This document shows positions 32,314-42,378 of a stretch of 64,000 nt of DNA, in pieces. Position 1 is the stretch's first letter. Each line of letters starts with the position of its first letter. The stretch lies in assembly GCA_910584345.1 (NCBI GenBank), contig CAJTZX010000004.1, positions 46,156-110,155 on the forward strand, written 5' to 3'. The translations under genes and the position numbers were made by a program. Source of the stretch: an uncultured Eubacterium sp. (lineage in GTDB: Bacteria; Bacillota; Clostridia; Lachnospirales; Lachnospiraceae). Under the pieces are notes generated by a model. It saw nothing but the letters and a program-made list of their open reading frames with translations. It had not been told where the DNA came from and made no database searches.

Positions 32314-35190
32314 TTAATCCGTAATGCCATTCGCCGAATCTCCAACATTTTTTGCACGACCTGTCAACAGATTGTCAGCCTTTTCCAGTTTAAAATAATA
32401 TTTTAAAATCTGTGCAGATACATCTGCTGCATTATGGGAGGTATAGCCATATGCAATTCTTGTCGCGATCGATATTTCCGGATCTTTAAACGGTGCGTAG
32501 CCTACAAACAAGGCATGATTTCCTCTTGTTTTTACTTGCTGCGCCGTACCTGTCTTACCAGCCACTACAATTGGAAAATCTTTAAATTCAGCTGAATTAG
32601 CCACAACGAGACGGTTACCGTTTTGAATGGCCTTCCAAGAACTGTCAGAAATATTTTCCATTTTATTTTTTACTGTCGGCTCGTAAGTTTCTATCACTTT
32701 GCCGTTATGGTCAGTCATCTGCTTTAACAATGTATAATTATAGACAGTACCTTTGTTGGCTACCGCTGTTACATAGCGTGCCAGCTGAACCGTTGCATAG
32801 TTATGGTTTGACTGGCCAATCGATGCCATAACCGGGAACTGATCTGCAATCTCCGGCTTATTTTCAGGAATTTCAATTCCCGTTGTATCACCAAGCCCAT
32901 AAGCTTTTGCGTAATCTGTAATCTTACGAATTCCGGTAGGGTCACTGTAAGTATTTCCTACCAGACTAAGGTCATACCCAACCTGATAAAAGAAATAATT
33001 GCAGGAAACACGGATTGCATTCGTCACATCCATCCATCCGTGGCGGGATGCCGGATAAATCCAACATTCCGGTTCGTTATCTACCAGCTTAAATTTCCCC
33101 TGGTTATTGATTTTTGTGGACGGCGTAATAACACCTTCGCCTAATCCGGCCGTAGCCGTTACCATCTTAAAGGTAGAACCAGGCGCTGTACGCTCCTGTG
33201 TTGCATGATTGTACATCGGTCTGGATTCGTCCGTTTGCAGCTTTGCAAAATAATCTGCGTCTACCGTATTGGCCAACATGTTGTTGTCATAGCCCGGATA
33301 AGAAACAAGCGCTTTGAGCTCTCCGGTTTTCACATCCGTAATGACACAGGAAGCCGTACATGGATCAAGTGCGAGCTGCCCCGGTGTAATTTCAAGGTTC
33401 TGAATTTTTTCTTTTAAAAACGTAAATGCTGAAATTGTGCCGTTTTCCAATTGCGCTCGCTTTTCGGTATCTTTTTTGAGCAACTTTTGGTCATATAAAA
33501 TCAGACAAAGCTGCGTGCCGCTTACCATGTCTTGTTTAATTAAATATTGATAGAGCTTTTTCTGAAATCCTTCGTCTTCTTTTAATTGCTTTTCAATGTA
33601 ATGGATTAAATCCATATAAATTTCCGAAGAATCCGAATATTCTTCTTCAGTCTGGAATATATTATAATCAATCCAGCCCATGTTGACACAGTAAGTCAAA
33701 TACTCCTTAAGACTGATCGTCTCTTCTTTCGTCCATGCCAAATAGGTTGGGTCTGTTTTGTCAATCTGTTCGTCTAGTAATACTTTTTTATCAAACAGCA
33801 TGGAAATAATATAACTGTAATAATTTTGATATTCTTCCGGTGCCGCCAGATATGTCTCTGGCATTCCGGATGTACACTGTTCTTTGATTCTTGCAATCAC
33901 AGAATCCAGATGGCTTTCATAGATTGCCTGTACGTTTCGTTCCGTAGCGCTTGCCTTTTTATGTGTAAAATGCGAAGTGTCAATAATATTATTCTTAATC
34001 AACGCATTATACACGTCATAAATCGGAATTTTTATATCTGATGCATTTCCGGAAGTATTTACGTATTCCTTTGCATTGATCGTTTTGTTAAACAAAATTC
34101 CTGCAAGCTCCTGCTCTAACAGATGGTAAACAGCCTTTTGCAGATTGGAGTCAATAGACAAGTAAATATTATTGCCTGCTGACGGTTCTTTATGGTCGGT
34201 TACTTCCAGTTCTTTGCCCATAACATCTACAAATACTGTCTCAGAACCTTTGCGGCCTTGCAGTTTTTCGTCCATGATCTGTTCAATACCGGCTTTTCCA
34301 ATCACATCTGTTAAGGAATACGAATCATTTTGCTTTGACAATTCCTCGAACTCTTCTGTTGATATTTTACCGGTATACCCAATCATAGAAGCAAAATAAA
34401 TGCTGTCGTCGTATTTGCGGACATAATCTTCTTCAATTTCGATCCCTTGCAGATCTGCCTTATTTTCTTTGATATAGGCCATTGTTTTATCGCTGATGCC
34501 TGTAGCGATCGTTGTCGGGATATATTTCTGATAGGCGTTTTTCGATAGAGCATAGCGTACGACCATAATCTTATATTTCATCTCCGGCGAATAGTCTGTA
34601 TTATTTAAATCATACTTTTCTTCTCCACATAAATACTCAATAATCTGTTCTTCTGAAGCCTCCGCCGTATTATATTTTAGATCTTTATCCCATTTCAGAT
34701 CTTCAATTTTAGCTTTTCCATAAATATCCGCCCGAAAACGCATCAGCTGTGTACCTTCCACGGTAAATACATATTTGCCGTTTTTCTTCAGGCGAACATT
34801 AAAATCATTGACAAAATCATCTCCGTTTTCTTCCAATACTCCAAGCACTTTTGCAATCATACTGTTTAGCACTTCATTTTTTTCATCGTTTGATGAATAA
34901 GTGCCATTATCTTCCAGTATGACTTTATAAGTCAGCTCGTTATATGCCAGTACTTTCCCATTGCAGTCTAAAATATTACCGCGTGTTCCGTTTAAAATCC
35001 GCTCTTTGCGGATTCTTAACGTATAGTTGTCCTGATAGGACTGTCCGTTGATAATCTGCAAAGTAAACAGCCGGTGCAGCAGCACTCCGCCCATCAGCAA
35101 AATAATCAGAGAAAGCACAAGCAGTCTGGATTTAAAAAAACTTTTCAAAAAATCTTTAATAGAATCATATTCATACAAATTTGATACCAC
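32314..35190 (-). CDS. mrdA: Penicillin-binding protein 2, class B transpeptidase
   Basis: The large (958-residue) class B PBP has one N-terminal membrane helix (about 24-43), a PBP dimer domain and a transpeptidase domain with S-x-x-K (APGSTFKMVTA), S-x-N (RVSCNYFFYQ) and K-T-G (VVAGKTGTAQQ). It partners with RodA in side-wall synthesis. It is longer than E. coli PBP2 (about 630) because of an extended, charged inter-domain region of roughly 250 residues. The start is ambiguous: GTG 35190 lies very close to AAGGAG, and TTG 35178 is an alternative. It overlaps mreD by up to 20 bases. Confidence 0.93.
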   Translation of the reverse strand: MVSNLYEYDSIKDFLKSFFKSRLLVLSLIILLMGGVLLHRLFTLQIINGQSYQDNYTLRIRKERILNGTRGNILDCNGKVLAYNELTYKVILEDNGTYSSNDEKNEVLNSMIAKVLGVLEENGDDFVNDFNVRLKKNGKYVFTVEGTQLMRFRADIYGKAKIEDLKWDKDLKYNTAEASEEQIIEYLCGEEKYDLNNTDYSPEMKYKIMVVRYALSKNAYQKYIPTTIATGISDKTMAYIKENKADLQGIEIEEDYVRKYDDSIYFASMIGYTGKISTEEFEELSKQNDSYSLTDVIGKAGIEQIMDEKLQGRKGSETVFVDVMGKELEVTDHKEPSAGNNIYLSIDSNLQKAVYHLLEQELAGILFNKTINAKEYVNTSGNASDIKIPIYDVYNALIKNNIIDTSHFTHKKASATERNVQAIYESHLDSVIARIKEQCTSGMPETYLAAPEEYQNYYSYIISMLFDKKVLLDEQIDKTDPTYLAWTKEETISLKEYLTYCVNMGWIDYNIFQTEEEYSDSSEIYMDLIHYIEKQLKEDEGFQKKLYQYLIKQDMVSGTQLCLILYDQKLLKKDTEKRAQLENGTISAFTFLKEKIQNLEITPGQLALDPCTASCVITDVKTGELKALVSYPGYDNNMLANTVDADYFAKLQTDESRPMYNHATQERTAPGSTFKMVTATAGLGEGVITPSTKINNQGKFKLVDNEPECWIYPASRHGWMDVTNAIRVSCNYFFYQVGYDLSLVGNTYSDPTGIRKITDYAKAYGLGDTTGIEIPENKPEIADQFPVMASIGQSNHNYATVQLARYVTAVANKGTVYNYTLLKQMTDHNGKVIETYEPTVKNKMENISDSSWKAIQNGNRLVVANSAEFKDFPIVVAGKTGTAQQVKTRGNHALFVGYAPFKDPEISIATRIAYGYTSHNAADVSAQILKYYFKLEKADNLLTGRAKNVGDSANGITD

Positions 35191-35689
35191 TCCTTTTTTC
35201 CACAGCTTCCAGTTTCTGATTAATCTTTAACAGTATCGGATATAAAAAGATCATAATCAGCACCGTATATACAAGCTCCGGCACAATCACATGCAGCAGA
35301 TAATAGCCGAAATGGAACTGTCCGCGGAACATAAATTTTAAAACGTAAACGGCCACATTATAGACAATATCGCTGACCGAGATCAAAAGCATCGGCAGTT
35401 TAATATCATCCGGAAAGAAAAATTTACGAAACATCCCGTTACAGTAGCCGGCATACATAAATACAAGGGCATAAAAACCAAAAATAGTTCCATAAAAGGC
35501 ATCAAACACAAGCCCTGTCAGAAATCCAATGTACATCCCTTCTTTCCGGCCACGCATAAAACCAAAAGACGACACAACTACAATCAGAAGATTTGGTGAA
35601 ATCGAAGCCAATGCCAATGCCTGAAAGAAAGTTGTCTGCAGTAAAAAACAGACAAATATTATTAAAAAAACGGTAATCTTTCTTCTCAT
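35171..35689 (-). CDS. mreD: Rod shape-determining protein MreD
   Basis: The 172-residue membrane protein has five or so hydrophobic segments and the MreD blocks SPNLLIVVVSSFGFMRGRKEGMYIGFLTGLVFDAFYG. It connects the MreB cytoskeleton to the cell wall machinery. Placed between mreC and mrdA as usual. Confidence 0.9.
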   Translation of the reverse strand: MRRKITVFLIIFVCFLLQTTFFQALALASISPNLLIVVVSSFGFMRGRKEGMYIGFLTGLVFDAFYGTIFGFYALVFMYAGYCNGMFRKFFFPDDIKLPMLLISVSDIVYNVAVYVLKFMFRGQFHFGYYLLHVIVPELVYTVLIMIFLYPILLKINQKLEAVEKRSGIKFV

Positions 35690-35702
35690 ATTGCAGTTCC
35701 TT

Positions 35703-36572
35703 TTAATTTTCCTTTGACTGTACAGCCTGTTTTTTGTCTAAAATAACAAGTACATTTTTGATATGTTCAAAATCCACAGCCGGTGTAATCGTTCCGGACT
35801 TTGTCAGATTGTTGGAGTCTGTGTTTAGCTCGTTAATCTGTCCGATCAGAAGACCCGGCAAATATTTGCTGCTCGTATAAGAAGTTACTACCTGGTCGCC
35901 AATGGCTGCCTTATCATCTGCATCCGTCAAATCAGAAAACGCTATCACCTGCTGCTTTGTCATCATTTCCAGATCTCCGTTGACAAAACACTTATCTGAA
36001 GTGGTCAAGACCATAGCGCTGACACTGTTACGGTCGTCTATAATCGAACGGACATTTGCATAATTAGGGCCGACATTTGTCACAATTCCAACAAGTCCGC
36101 TGCCGGCAATCACATTCATATCGACTTCAATACCGTCTTTGGAGCCTTTGTCAATAATAAACGTATCGAACCAATTTCCGGCATCCTTGCCAATAATACC
36201 TGCGCCAACTTTTTCATACTTATACTGTTCATCCAAATCCAGCAGCTTGCGCATATCTTCAATGTCGTACTGTTCCATCTGATAAGTACTAAGCTGCGTC
36301 GTCAGTTCATCTACCTGTGCCTGCAGCTCTTCATTTTTTTTCATCACATCCCGAAGCTTTGCCAGATTATCTGTTACACCGCCGGCCCATGTTCCGATTT
36401 CGTTAATCCCTTTTTGCATAGGGATAAATACGTATCCGGCCGCCGTATTTAATGGCGTAAACGGTACATCAAATAAAAAGCTGGCAAACATAGCGGCAAC
36501 ACATAAGATGGACAAAAACCACAGTACGTATTTTGCTGGAATGTGACGGCGCGCTTTTCTTCTTCTTCTCAT
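35703..36572 (-). CDS. mreC: Rod shape-determining protein MreC
   Basis: The 289-residue protein has a basic N-terminus (RRRRKARRH), a membrane helix (about 14-34), a coiled-coil (about 70-105), and the extracellular beta-barrel pair with AGIIGKDAGNWFDTFIIDKGSKDGI and VIAGSGLVGIVTNVGPNYANVRSIIDDRNSVSA. It links PBP2 to MreB/MreD. Confidence 0.94.
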   Translation of the reverse strand: MRRRRKARRHIPAKYVLWFLSILCVAAMFASFLFDVPFTPLNTAAGYVFIPMQKGINEIGTWAGGVTDNLAKLRDVMKKNEELQAQVDELTTQLSTYQMEQYDIEDMRKLLDLDEQYKYEKVGAGIIGKDAGNWFDTFIIDKGSKDGIEVDMNVIAGSGLVGIVTNVGPNYANVRSIIDDRNSVSAMVLTTSDKCFVNGDLEMMTKQQVIAFSDLTDADDKAAIGDQVVTSYTSSKYLPGLLIGQINELNTDSNNLTKSGTITPAVDFEHIKNVLVILDKKQAVQSKEN

Positions 36573-36583
36573 TCCGATGTCCC

Positions 36584-37603
36584 CTATTTATAAATACTGG
36601 ATTTTAAGCTGTAGGCCAGATGTTTATAGTCGTTATCGGATACAATTTTGATAAGTCCCTGTGCAACGCTTTCTTCAGGATTATCACAGCAATTTACTTT
36701 AATATTTGTAATCTGCTTAAACAATTCATCCAGCTTTGCAATCTTAGAACCACCTCCGGTAATATAAATACCTGCATAAATAATATCTTTTGCAAGCTCT
36801 GGCGGCGTTTTTTCCAAAATGAGCTTAATATTCGTACAAATATTTGTCAAATGATCGCGGATTGCTTCATAAACAATCGAAGACGTAATTTCCATCTCAA
36901 TCGGAAGCCCGCTGACAACGTCACGGCCAACGATTACCATCTTATCTTCTCTGCCTTCTAATGCACACCCCAGCTGCTCTTTTAAGGAACAAGCTGTTTT
37001 TCTGCCGATTACAAGATTATAATTTTTACGGATATAACTGATAATCGATTCGTCCAGACGGTTGCCGCCAAAGTGCAGCAGATGACTGATAACAAGTCCA
37101 CCTAGAGAAATAATTGAAATCTCTGTTGTATCCGCGCCAATATCCACAACCATAATTCCAGTCGGCTCATTCACATTAAGTCCTAATCCGACAGCATCCG
37201 CAATCGGTTTTTCACATAATAAGACGCTTCTTGGTTTTGCCTTGCTTTTAAAAAAGATATCGGAAAACGCCTTTTTTTCCACTTCGGTAATATCGGTCGG
37301 CACCGCAACGACAAATTCAGCGCCACGGATTTTGCCTTTTGCATTTTTTTCCAAAAATTCAAACAACATGGTCTGCATATTGTTATAATCTGCGATAACA
37401 CCGTTGACAATTGGGAACGTAACTTGTATCTGATCCGGTGCCTTTTCAAACATCGCATAGGCATCATTGCCGTAGGAATACATCTGATTTTTGTTAATAA
37501 TTGCAATCGTATTTTTCTCATTCAGAATCGTTCCGCTGGCTTTACAGTAAATTTTTAAATTGGCAGTGCCTAAATCCACACCATAAATATTTGCTGACAT
37601 CAT
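36584..37603 (-). CDS. mreB: MreB/Mbl-type actin-like shape protein
   Basis: The 339-residue actin-like ATPase shows phosphate-binding loops YGVDLGTANLKIYCK and GIMVVDIGADTTEISIISLGG and the adenosine motif GIYITGGGSKIAKLDELF. It forms filaments guiding side-wall synthesis. Compared with common MreB the N-terminal half is less typical (KASGTILNEKNTIAIINK), so it may be a diverged member. Start ATG-ATG; first kept. GGAGACAAG precedes it. Confidence 0.9.
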   Translation of the reverse strand: MMSANIYGVDLGTANLKIYCKASGTILNEKNTIAIINKNQMYSYGNDAYAMFEKAPDQIQVTFPIVNGVIADYNNMQTMLFEFLEKNAKGKIRGAEFVVAVPTDITEVEKKAFSDIFFKSKAKPRSVLLCEKPIADAVGLGLNVNEPTGIMVVDIGADTTEISIISLGGLVISHLLHFGGNRLDESIISYIRKNYNLVIGRKTACSLKEQLGCALEGREDKMVIVGRDVVSGLPIEMEITSSIVYEAIRDHLTNICTNIKLILEKTPPELAKDIIYAGIYITGGGSKIAKLDELFKQITNIKVNCCDNPEESVAQGLIKIVSDNDYKHLAYSLKSSIYK

Positions 37604-37623
37604 TCTTGTCTCCTATTCAGGGA

Positions 37624-38313
37624 TCAAAGCAGTCCCTTTTCTCTAAAACTGTAGTAATTATGATCGCCGATAATGATATGATCGGAAAGCTCAACCTGAA
37701 GCATCCTTCCACATTGGGCGATACAATCTGTGACTTGCTTGTCCTCACGGCTTGGCTGCGGCCTGCCGCTTGGATGGTTATGCAGAATTATAATCGAAAC
37801 CGCCTGTAAGGTCAGTGCATGTATAAATACTTCCCTTGGCGATACTATAGAGGCGTTCACACTGCCTATCGTCAGCGTACGCTCTCCCAGATACCGGCAT
37901 TTGCTGTCTAACATGCAGACGACAAAATGCTCTTTTGGCTCGTGCCGCAGCTTTTCCATATAAAAAGCAGCTACAGCGTCCGGCGCTGAAAAGCAGATAT
38001 CCATATTCCGGCTTACGTTTGCGATCCGTTTGGATATTTCAGCGATACATTTTAACTGAATCGCTTTTACTTTGCCAATTCCTTCATATTCCATCAATGT
38101 CTGCAGACTATAGTCATACAGATTCATCAGATTGTGGTTTGCGTTTTGCAGTATCTTTTTGCCAAGTTCGATGGATGTGCATTTTTTAGTTCCGGTACGG
38201 ATAAAAATTGCTAACAGTTCTTCGTCTGTTAATGCTTCCGGGCCGTAATACATGCATTTCTCATAAGGACGTTCGTTTTTAGGAAGTTCTTTTACGGTTA
38301 AATGTTTCTGCAT
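37624..38313 (-). CDS. radC: RadC family JAMM-domain protein
   Basis: The 229-residue protein has an N-terminal helix-hairpin-helix (YSLQTLMEYEGIGKVKAIQLKCIAEISKRI) and a JAMM metalloprotease-like domain with HNHPSGRPQPSREDKQVTD, plus the EVFIHALTLQAVSIIILHNH strand. The old link to DNA repair is not supported in general; its true job is unknown. In Firmicutes it commonly precedes mreB, as here. Confidence 0.93.
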   Translation of the reverse strand: MQKHLTVKELPKNERPYEKCMYYGPEALTDEELLAIFIRTGTKKCTSIELGKKILQNANHNLMNLYDYSLQTLMEYEGIGKVKAIQLKCIAEISKRIANVSRNMDICFSAPDAVAAFYMEKLRHEPKEHFVVCMLDSKCRYLGERTLTIGSVNASIVSPREVFIHALTLQAVSIIILHNHPSGRPQPSREDKQVTDCIAQCGRMLQVELSDHIIIGDHNYYSFREKGLL

Positions 38314-38349
38314 TGCTGCAATGTTCCTTTCTACTCTCTCTATCAGTCC

Positions 38350-38394
38350 TTTCAGAGATCATAAAATCTCTGAAATAAACTGCAGGAACCTGCA
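38350..38394. terminator. Two hairpins between the lyase-like gene and radC
   Basis: TTTCAGAGAT (38350-38359) pairs with ATCTCTGAAA (38366-38375); TGCAGG/CCTGCA forms a short second hairpin at 38381-38394. On the minus strand they lie downstream of the methionine gamma-lyase-like gene and before radC. No U-run follows, so a terminator is likely but unproven. Confidence 0.5.
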
Positions 38395-38414
38395 ATTCTA
38401 TAATATTAACATAT

Positions 38415-39704
38415 TCATCCAAGTTTAACAAGATTTCGCTCATAAAGTTTTTGTAAAGACATTAAAATTCCATATTTTGCATGATACCAGGTCAGTCCTC
38501 CCTGGAAATATACATTGTATGGCTCTTTCAAAGGCCCGTCTGCACTAAGCTCAATCGAAGAACCCTGAACAAAAGCGCCTGCCGCCATAATAACCTTGCT
38601 GTCATACCCTGGCATGTCCCACGGTTCCGGCGTAACATAGCTGTCTACCGGAGCTGCTGCCTGAATTCCTTCGCAAAACGCCAAAAGCCTTTCCGAAGAA
38701 CCTAACGTAACAGCCTGAATAATGTCATAACGCGGCTCCGATCCGTTTGGAATCACAGAAAAGCCAAGCTTTTCATAGAGGTTGGCTGCAAAAACAGCTC
38801 CTTTTAGCGCTCCTGCAGTTACAACGGGTGCCTGAAACAATCCCTGATAAAAAGACTGCATGACGCCAAGGGAAGCGCCGACTTCTTTGCCGAGGCCCGG
38901 AGAGATCAGCCGGTACGCGGCATTCTCCACGCATTTTTTTGTCCCTACGATATAACCGCCAATCGGGGCCAGTCCGCCGCCAGGATTTTTAATTAAAGAT
39001 CCAACGGTCATATCCGCGCCAAAATCCGAAGGCTCATAAAGCTCAACAAATTCTCCATAACAATTATCGACCATGCAGATGATATCCGACCGGATATTTT
39101 TTACGAATTTTATCAGTTCTCCGATTTTTTCTACTGAAAGCGTCGGCCTGGTCTGATAACCTTTTGAACGCTGAACCGTTACCATTTTAGTGTTGTCATG
39201 AATGGCGTTTTTAATTCCTTCGTAATCGAAATTTCCATCCGAACATAAATCAACCTGCCGATAAGTGATGCCATACTCTTTTAAAGAGCCTGGCGACGGC
39301 CGGATGCCAATCACTTCTTCTAAGGTATCATAAGGTTTTCCAGATGCAGATAAAAGCTCATCACCCGGACGCAGATTAGACATCAGCGCGAGGGCTAGGG
39401 CATGTGTGCCGCATGTAATCTGTGGTCTTACAAGCGCATCTTCGGTATGGAAACAGTCCGCATAGACTTTTTCCAGCGTGTCTCTGCCGTAGTCATCATA
39501 ACCATAGCCGCTGCTTTGATGAAAACATGCCGCGCTGACTTTGTTTTTTTGCATGGCATGAATGACTTTTAACTGATTGATTTGTGCATTTTCATCAATC
39601 TGTTCAAATCTCTCCTGCAGTTGTTGTACAATAGTTTCCCCAAAAACTGCCACTTTATCACAAATACCCATATTTTTGTATCTGTTTGTAAAATTGCTGT
39701 TCAT
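38415..39704 (-). CDS. Methionine gamma-lyase family protein (YnbB / aluminium-resistance type)
   Basis: The 429-residue PLP enzyme belongs to the fold type I family often called methionine gamma-lyase or aluminium resistance protein. PLP-site features: CGTHALALALMSNLRPGDELL, ICMVDNCYGEFVE (D of the PLP ring) and MTVGSLIKNPGGGLAPIGGYIVG (lysine). The real substrate is not established. It overlaps miaA by four bases, the conserved miaA-ynbB pairing of Firmicutes. Confidence 0.85.
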   Translation of the reverse strand: MNSNFTNRYKNMGICDKVAVFGETIVQQLQERFEQIDENAQINQLKVIHAMQKNKVSAACFHQSSGYGYDDYGRDTLEKVYADCFHTEDALVRPQITCGTHALALALMSNLRPGDELLSASGKPYDTLEEVIGIRPSPGSLKEYGITYRQVDLCSDGNFDYEGIKNAIHDNTKMVTVQRSKGYQTRPTLSVEKIGELIKFVKNIRSDIICMVDNCYGEFVELYEPSDFGADMTVGSLIKNPGGGLAPIGGYIVGTKKCVENAAYRLISPGLGKEVGASLGVMQSFYQGLFQAPVVTAGALKGAVFAANLYEKLGFSVIPNGSEPRYDIIQAVTLGSSERLLAFCEGIQAAAPVDSYVTPEPWDMPGYDSKVIMAAGAFVQGSSIELSADGPLKEPYNVYFQGGLTWYHAKYGILMSLQKLYERNLVKLG

Positions 39705-40654
39705 GATTGTATCAGGATTCCTTTCTCACTCAATATAGCATTCATATAGGATAAAATTTTGTCGTTATCATAAGAAAACATATCTTTATTCACCCATATG
39801 ACATCTTTTTCCCGTCGAAACCACGTAAGCTGCCGTTTGGCAAAATGTCTCGTATCCCGTTTAATCACATCGGCAGCCTCTTTTAAGGTGCATTCGCTGT
39901 CAAAATATGGAAACAATTCTTTATAGCCAAGCCCCTGCATGGAAACAAGGTCTTTTGTATATCCCATATCCCTTAATTTTTTCACTTCTTCTACCAGGCC
40001 TTGCGCAAGCATTTCATCTACCCGCCTGTCAATGCGTTGATAAAGATGTTCCCTTTTGTCGTTTAATACAAAATAGGCTGCGCAGTAAGGGGTCTGTTTC
40101 GAATGCTCCTTTTTATTATGCTCAGAAATACGTGTTCCTGTCAACTTAAAAAATTCTAAAGCCCGAATGACACGCTTTTTATTATTTGCATGAATGATCT
40201 GTGCCGATACCGGATCCACCTGAACAAGCATATCATGCAAGTACTCTACGCCGCGCTCTTTTAAAAGATGCTCCAACTCCAGGCGGTATGCTGCATCCGT
40301 ATCCTGTTTTGAAAAATCAATATCGTACAGCACAGCTTGAATATAAAATCCGGTACCTCCAACAAGAATCGGAATCTGGCCATTTTTGTAAATTTCCTGC
40401 ATATATTTTTTAGCGTATTGCTGAAACCGGACGACATTAAATTCTTCATCCGGCAAAAATTCATCAATTAAATAATGTCTGACCCCCTGCATCTGTTCTT
40501 TTGAAATTTTGGCGGAACCGATGTCCATATACTTGTATACCTGCATGGAATCCGCAGATATAACAGCGCCGTTTACCTGCTTTGCCAAACGGACGGACAG
40601 TTCTGTTTTTCCAACAGATGTAGGCCCGGTTAAAATAATTAATGGTTGTTTCAT
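39701..40654 (-). CDS. miaA: tRNA dimethylallyltransferase
   Basis: The 317-residue enzyme adds a dimethylallyl group to A37 of tRNAs reading U-starting codons. It has the P-loop GPTSVGKTELSVRLA, the DSMQVYKYMDIGSAKIS substrate segment and GGTGFYIQAVLY, ending with an unusual short tail. Located downstream of mutS-mutL, with a DUF1703 gene between mutL and miaA. Confidence 0.95.
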   Translation of the reverse strand: MKQPLIILTGPTSVGKTELSVRLAKQVNGAVISADSMQVYKYMDIGSAKISKEQMQGVRHYLIDEFLPDEEFNVVRFQQYAKKYMQEIYKNGQIPILVGGTGFYIQAVLYDIDFSKQDTDAAYRLELEHLLKERGVEYLHDMLVQVDPVSAQIIHANNKKRVIRALEFFKLTGTRISEHNKKEHSKQTPYCAAYFVLNDKREHLYQRIDRRVDEMLAQGLVEEVKKLRDMGYTKDLVSMQGLGYKELFPYFDSECTLKEAADVIKRDTRHFAKRQLTWFRREKDVIWVNKDMFSYDNDKILSYMNAILSEKGILIQS

Positions 40655-40683
40655 AACGATTGCTGCCTTTTCTTTCTTATTTT

Positions 40684-42366
40684 TCAGCCGATGAGCACTT
40701 GTTTTCCTTCAAACGCAAATCCATAAGTCTGAATCCTTTCAGCTGGGATCCCCATTTTTAACAGCTCTGCAGCGTAGTTTTTTTCTTTGATCTGAGAAAG
40801 CGCTGCCTGTACGGTATCTGCAAGCGAGGTTTCTTTTTTCGGATGAAACACTTTAAATTCAATCAAATATGCATCCTTATTTTTTTGTTTTGGAACAAGC
40901 ATAATATCATATCTTCCAAATCCGCTCTCCCGGTTGGAAGTAATCACATACTGATCTGCTAAATCTACCATCAGGCCAAGTACAAAACCATGATAAAACC
41001 GTTCTGGCCGGGATTTTTTTGAGGGATGCCTGCCAGTATCAAAGCTGCTGAAAATTTCTTCGCAGACACGGTTCATGTATTCGTTCATCGCATCCACATC
41101 ATGGAGAAGCAGCGCTTTTATAAACGCATTGTAATCCGGCGTATATTCCCGAAACCAGTCTTCAATCATTTGAACAAACATAAAATATACTTCTTTGTTC
41201 GTCAATCGAAGCTCATATTTTGTTTTTCCGCTTGCTGCATCAAACATTGTATGTTCTACCCGCAGATATCCGCTTGCGAGCAGCAGGCTCCATATCGCGA
41301 TTACCCTGTAATCCAGCTGTAAAAATACGATTTGTTCATCCAGATACGTCTCAAAAGATCTGTCATGCATCAATTCTTCCACCGCAATTTTTACATCCGG
41401 ACTGCTTTCCCTTATCAGCTTTGCAACAAAGCTGTTTGAACTCGTATTGACCCAATACGCCGCAAATTTTTTTTCTTTTAAGTAATTCAAAACAGACCAC
41501 GGATTATAAATATTTCTGCAGTTTCCAAAAATGAAACCGTCATACCAATGTCTGACTTCTTCAATTTCTGTCAAATGAAACTCATCCATTGCCGCAGACA
41601 CTTCTTGCTCTGTAAATCCGAAAGCATCGCCATACATGCTGGAAGTAGTCGTTATAACCGTAATATTATTTAAATCCGAAAAAAGGGATTCTTTACTGAT
41701 CCTTGTAATTCCTGTAAGCATCGCCCGTTCCAAATATGGATTCGTCTTAAAAGAAGCGTTAAACAGGTTTCTTAAAAATTCTGTCAGTTCTTTCCAATAT
41801 CCATGCATATAAGCTTCCTGCATCGGCGTATCGTATTCATCGAGCAAAATAATGACGTTTTTTCCGTAACAACGGCACAAATATTCCGAAAGCTGGTTTA
41901 AGGACAATGCTGCGTCTACATCATCCATGTCATATGTTTTTCGGCAGAATGTGTTTTTTTCCTGCTCTGACAAAAGGTTCTTTTCCAAAAGATAGGTACA
42001 TCTGGAATATTCGCTGGCAATCAGCTGGCATATTTTCGCACGTGCATTTTTAAAATTTGTTTCTTTGACACTGGCAAATGAAAGACTGATGACAGGATAA
42101 GTGCCCTGCAGCTGTCGATAAGATGGTTCCTTCCAGATCAAAAGATCTTGGAACAATGGTTTTTCACCCTGATACTTCATCGAAAAAAAATATTCCAGCA
42201 TACTTAACGAAAGCGTCTTTCCAAATCTACGCGGACGGGTAATCAGTGTAACGTCATCTCCGCTTTCCCACCATTCTTTTATCAGCAGCGATTTGTCAAT
42301 ATAAAAATAGTTATTTTCCATGATCTTTCGAAAATCCTGTATTCCGAGTCCGATCGTACGTGCCAT
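40684..42366 (-). CDS. AAA-ATPase-like/DUF1703 protein with PD-(D/E)XK nuclease domain (copy 1)
   Basis: The 560-residue protein begins GIQDFRKIMENNYFYIDKSLLIKEWW, then an atypical Walker A (TRPRRFGKTLS, residues about 42-50) and Walker B (VIILLDEYDTPMQEAY). The C-terminal ~120 residues have a PD-(D/E)XK-like core (GRYDIMLVPKQKNKDAYLIEFKVF: D, then E-x-K). This domain pair is widespread in Lachnospiraceae and Bacteroidetes with no established function. It sits inside the mutS-mutL-miaA operon, 12 bases from mutL. ATG 42366 fits the ribosome site AGGGAGA better than ATG 42372. Confidence 0.85.
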   Translation of the reverse strand: MARTIGLGIQDFRKIMENNYFYIDKSLLIKEWWESGDDVTLITRPRRFGKTLSLSMLEYFFSMKYQGEKPLFQDLLIWKEPSYRQLQGTYPVISLSFASVKETNFKNARAKICQLIASEYSRCTYLLEKNLLSEQEKNTFCRKTYDMDDVDAALSLNQLSEYLCRCYGKNVIILLDEYDTPMQEAYMHGYWKELTEFLRNLFNASFKTNPYLERAMLTGITRISKESLFSDLNNITVITTTSSMYGDAFGFTEQEVSAAMDEFHLTEIEEVRHWYDGFIFGNCRNIYNPWSVLNYLKEKKFAAYWVNTSSNSFVAKLIRESSPDVKIAVEELMHDRSFETYLDEQIVFLQLDYRVIAIWSLLLASGYLRVEHTMFDAASGKTKYELRLTNKEVYFMFVQMIEDWFREYTPDYNAFIKALLLHDVDAMNEYMNRVCEEIFSSFDTGRHPSKKSRPERFYHGFVLGLMVDLADQYVITSNRESGFGRYDIMLVPKQKNKDAYLIEFKVFHPKKETSLADTVQAALSQIKEKNYAAELLKMGIPAERIQTYGFAFEGKQVLIG

Positions 42367-42378
42367 CGCCATTCTCCC

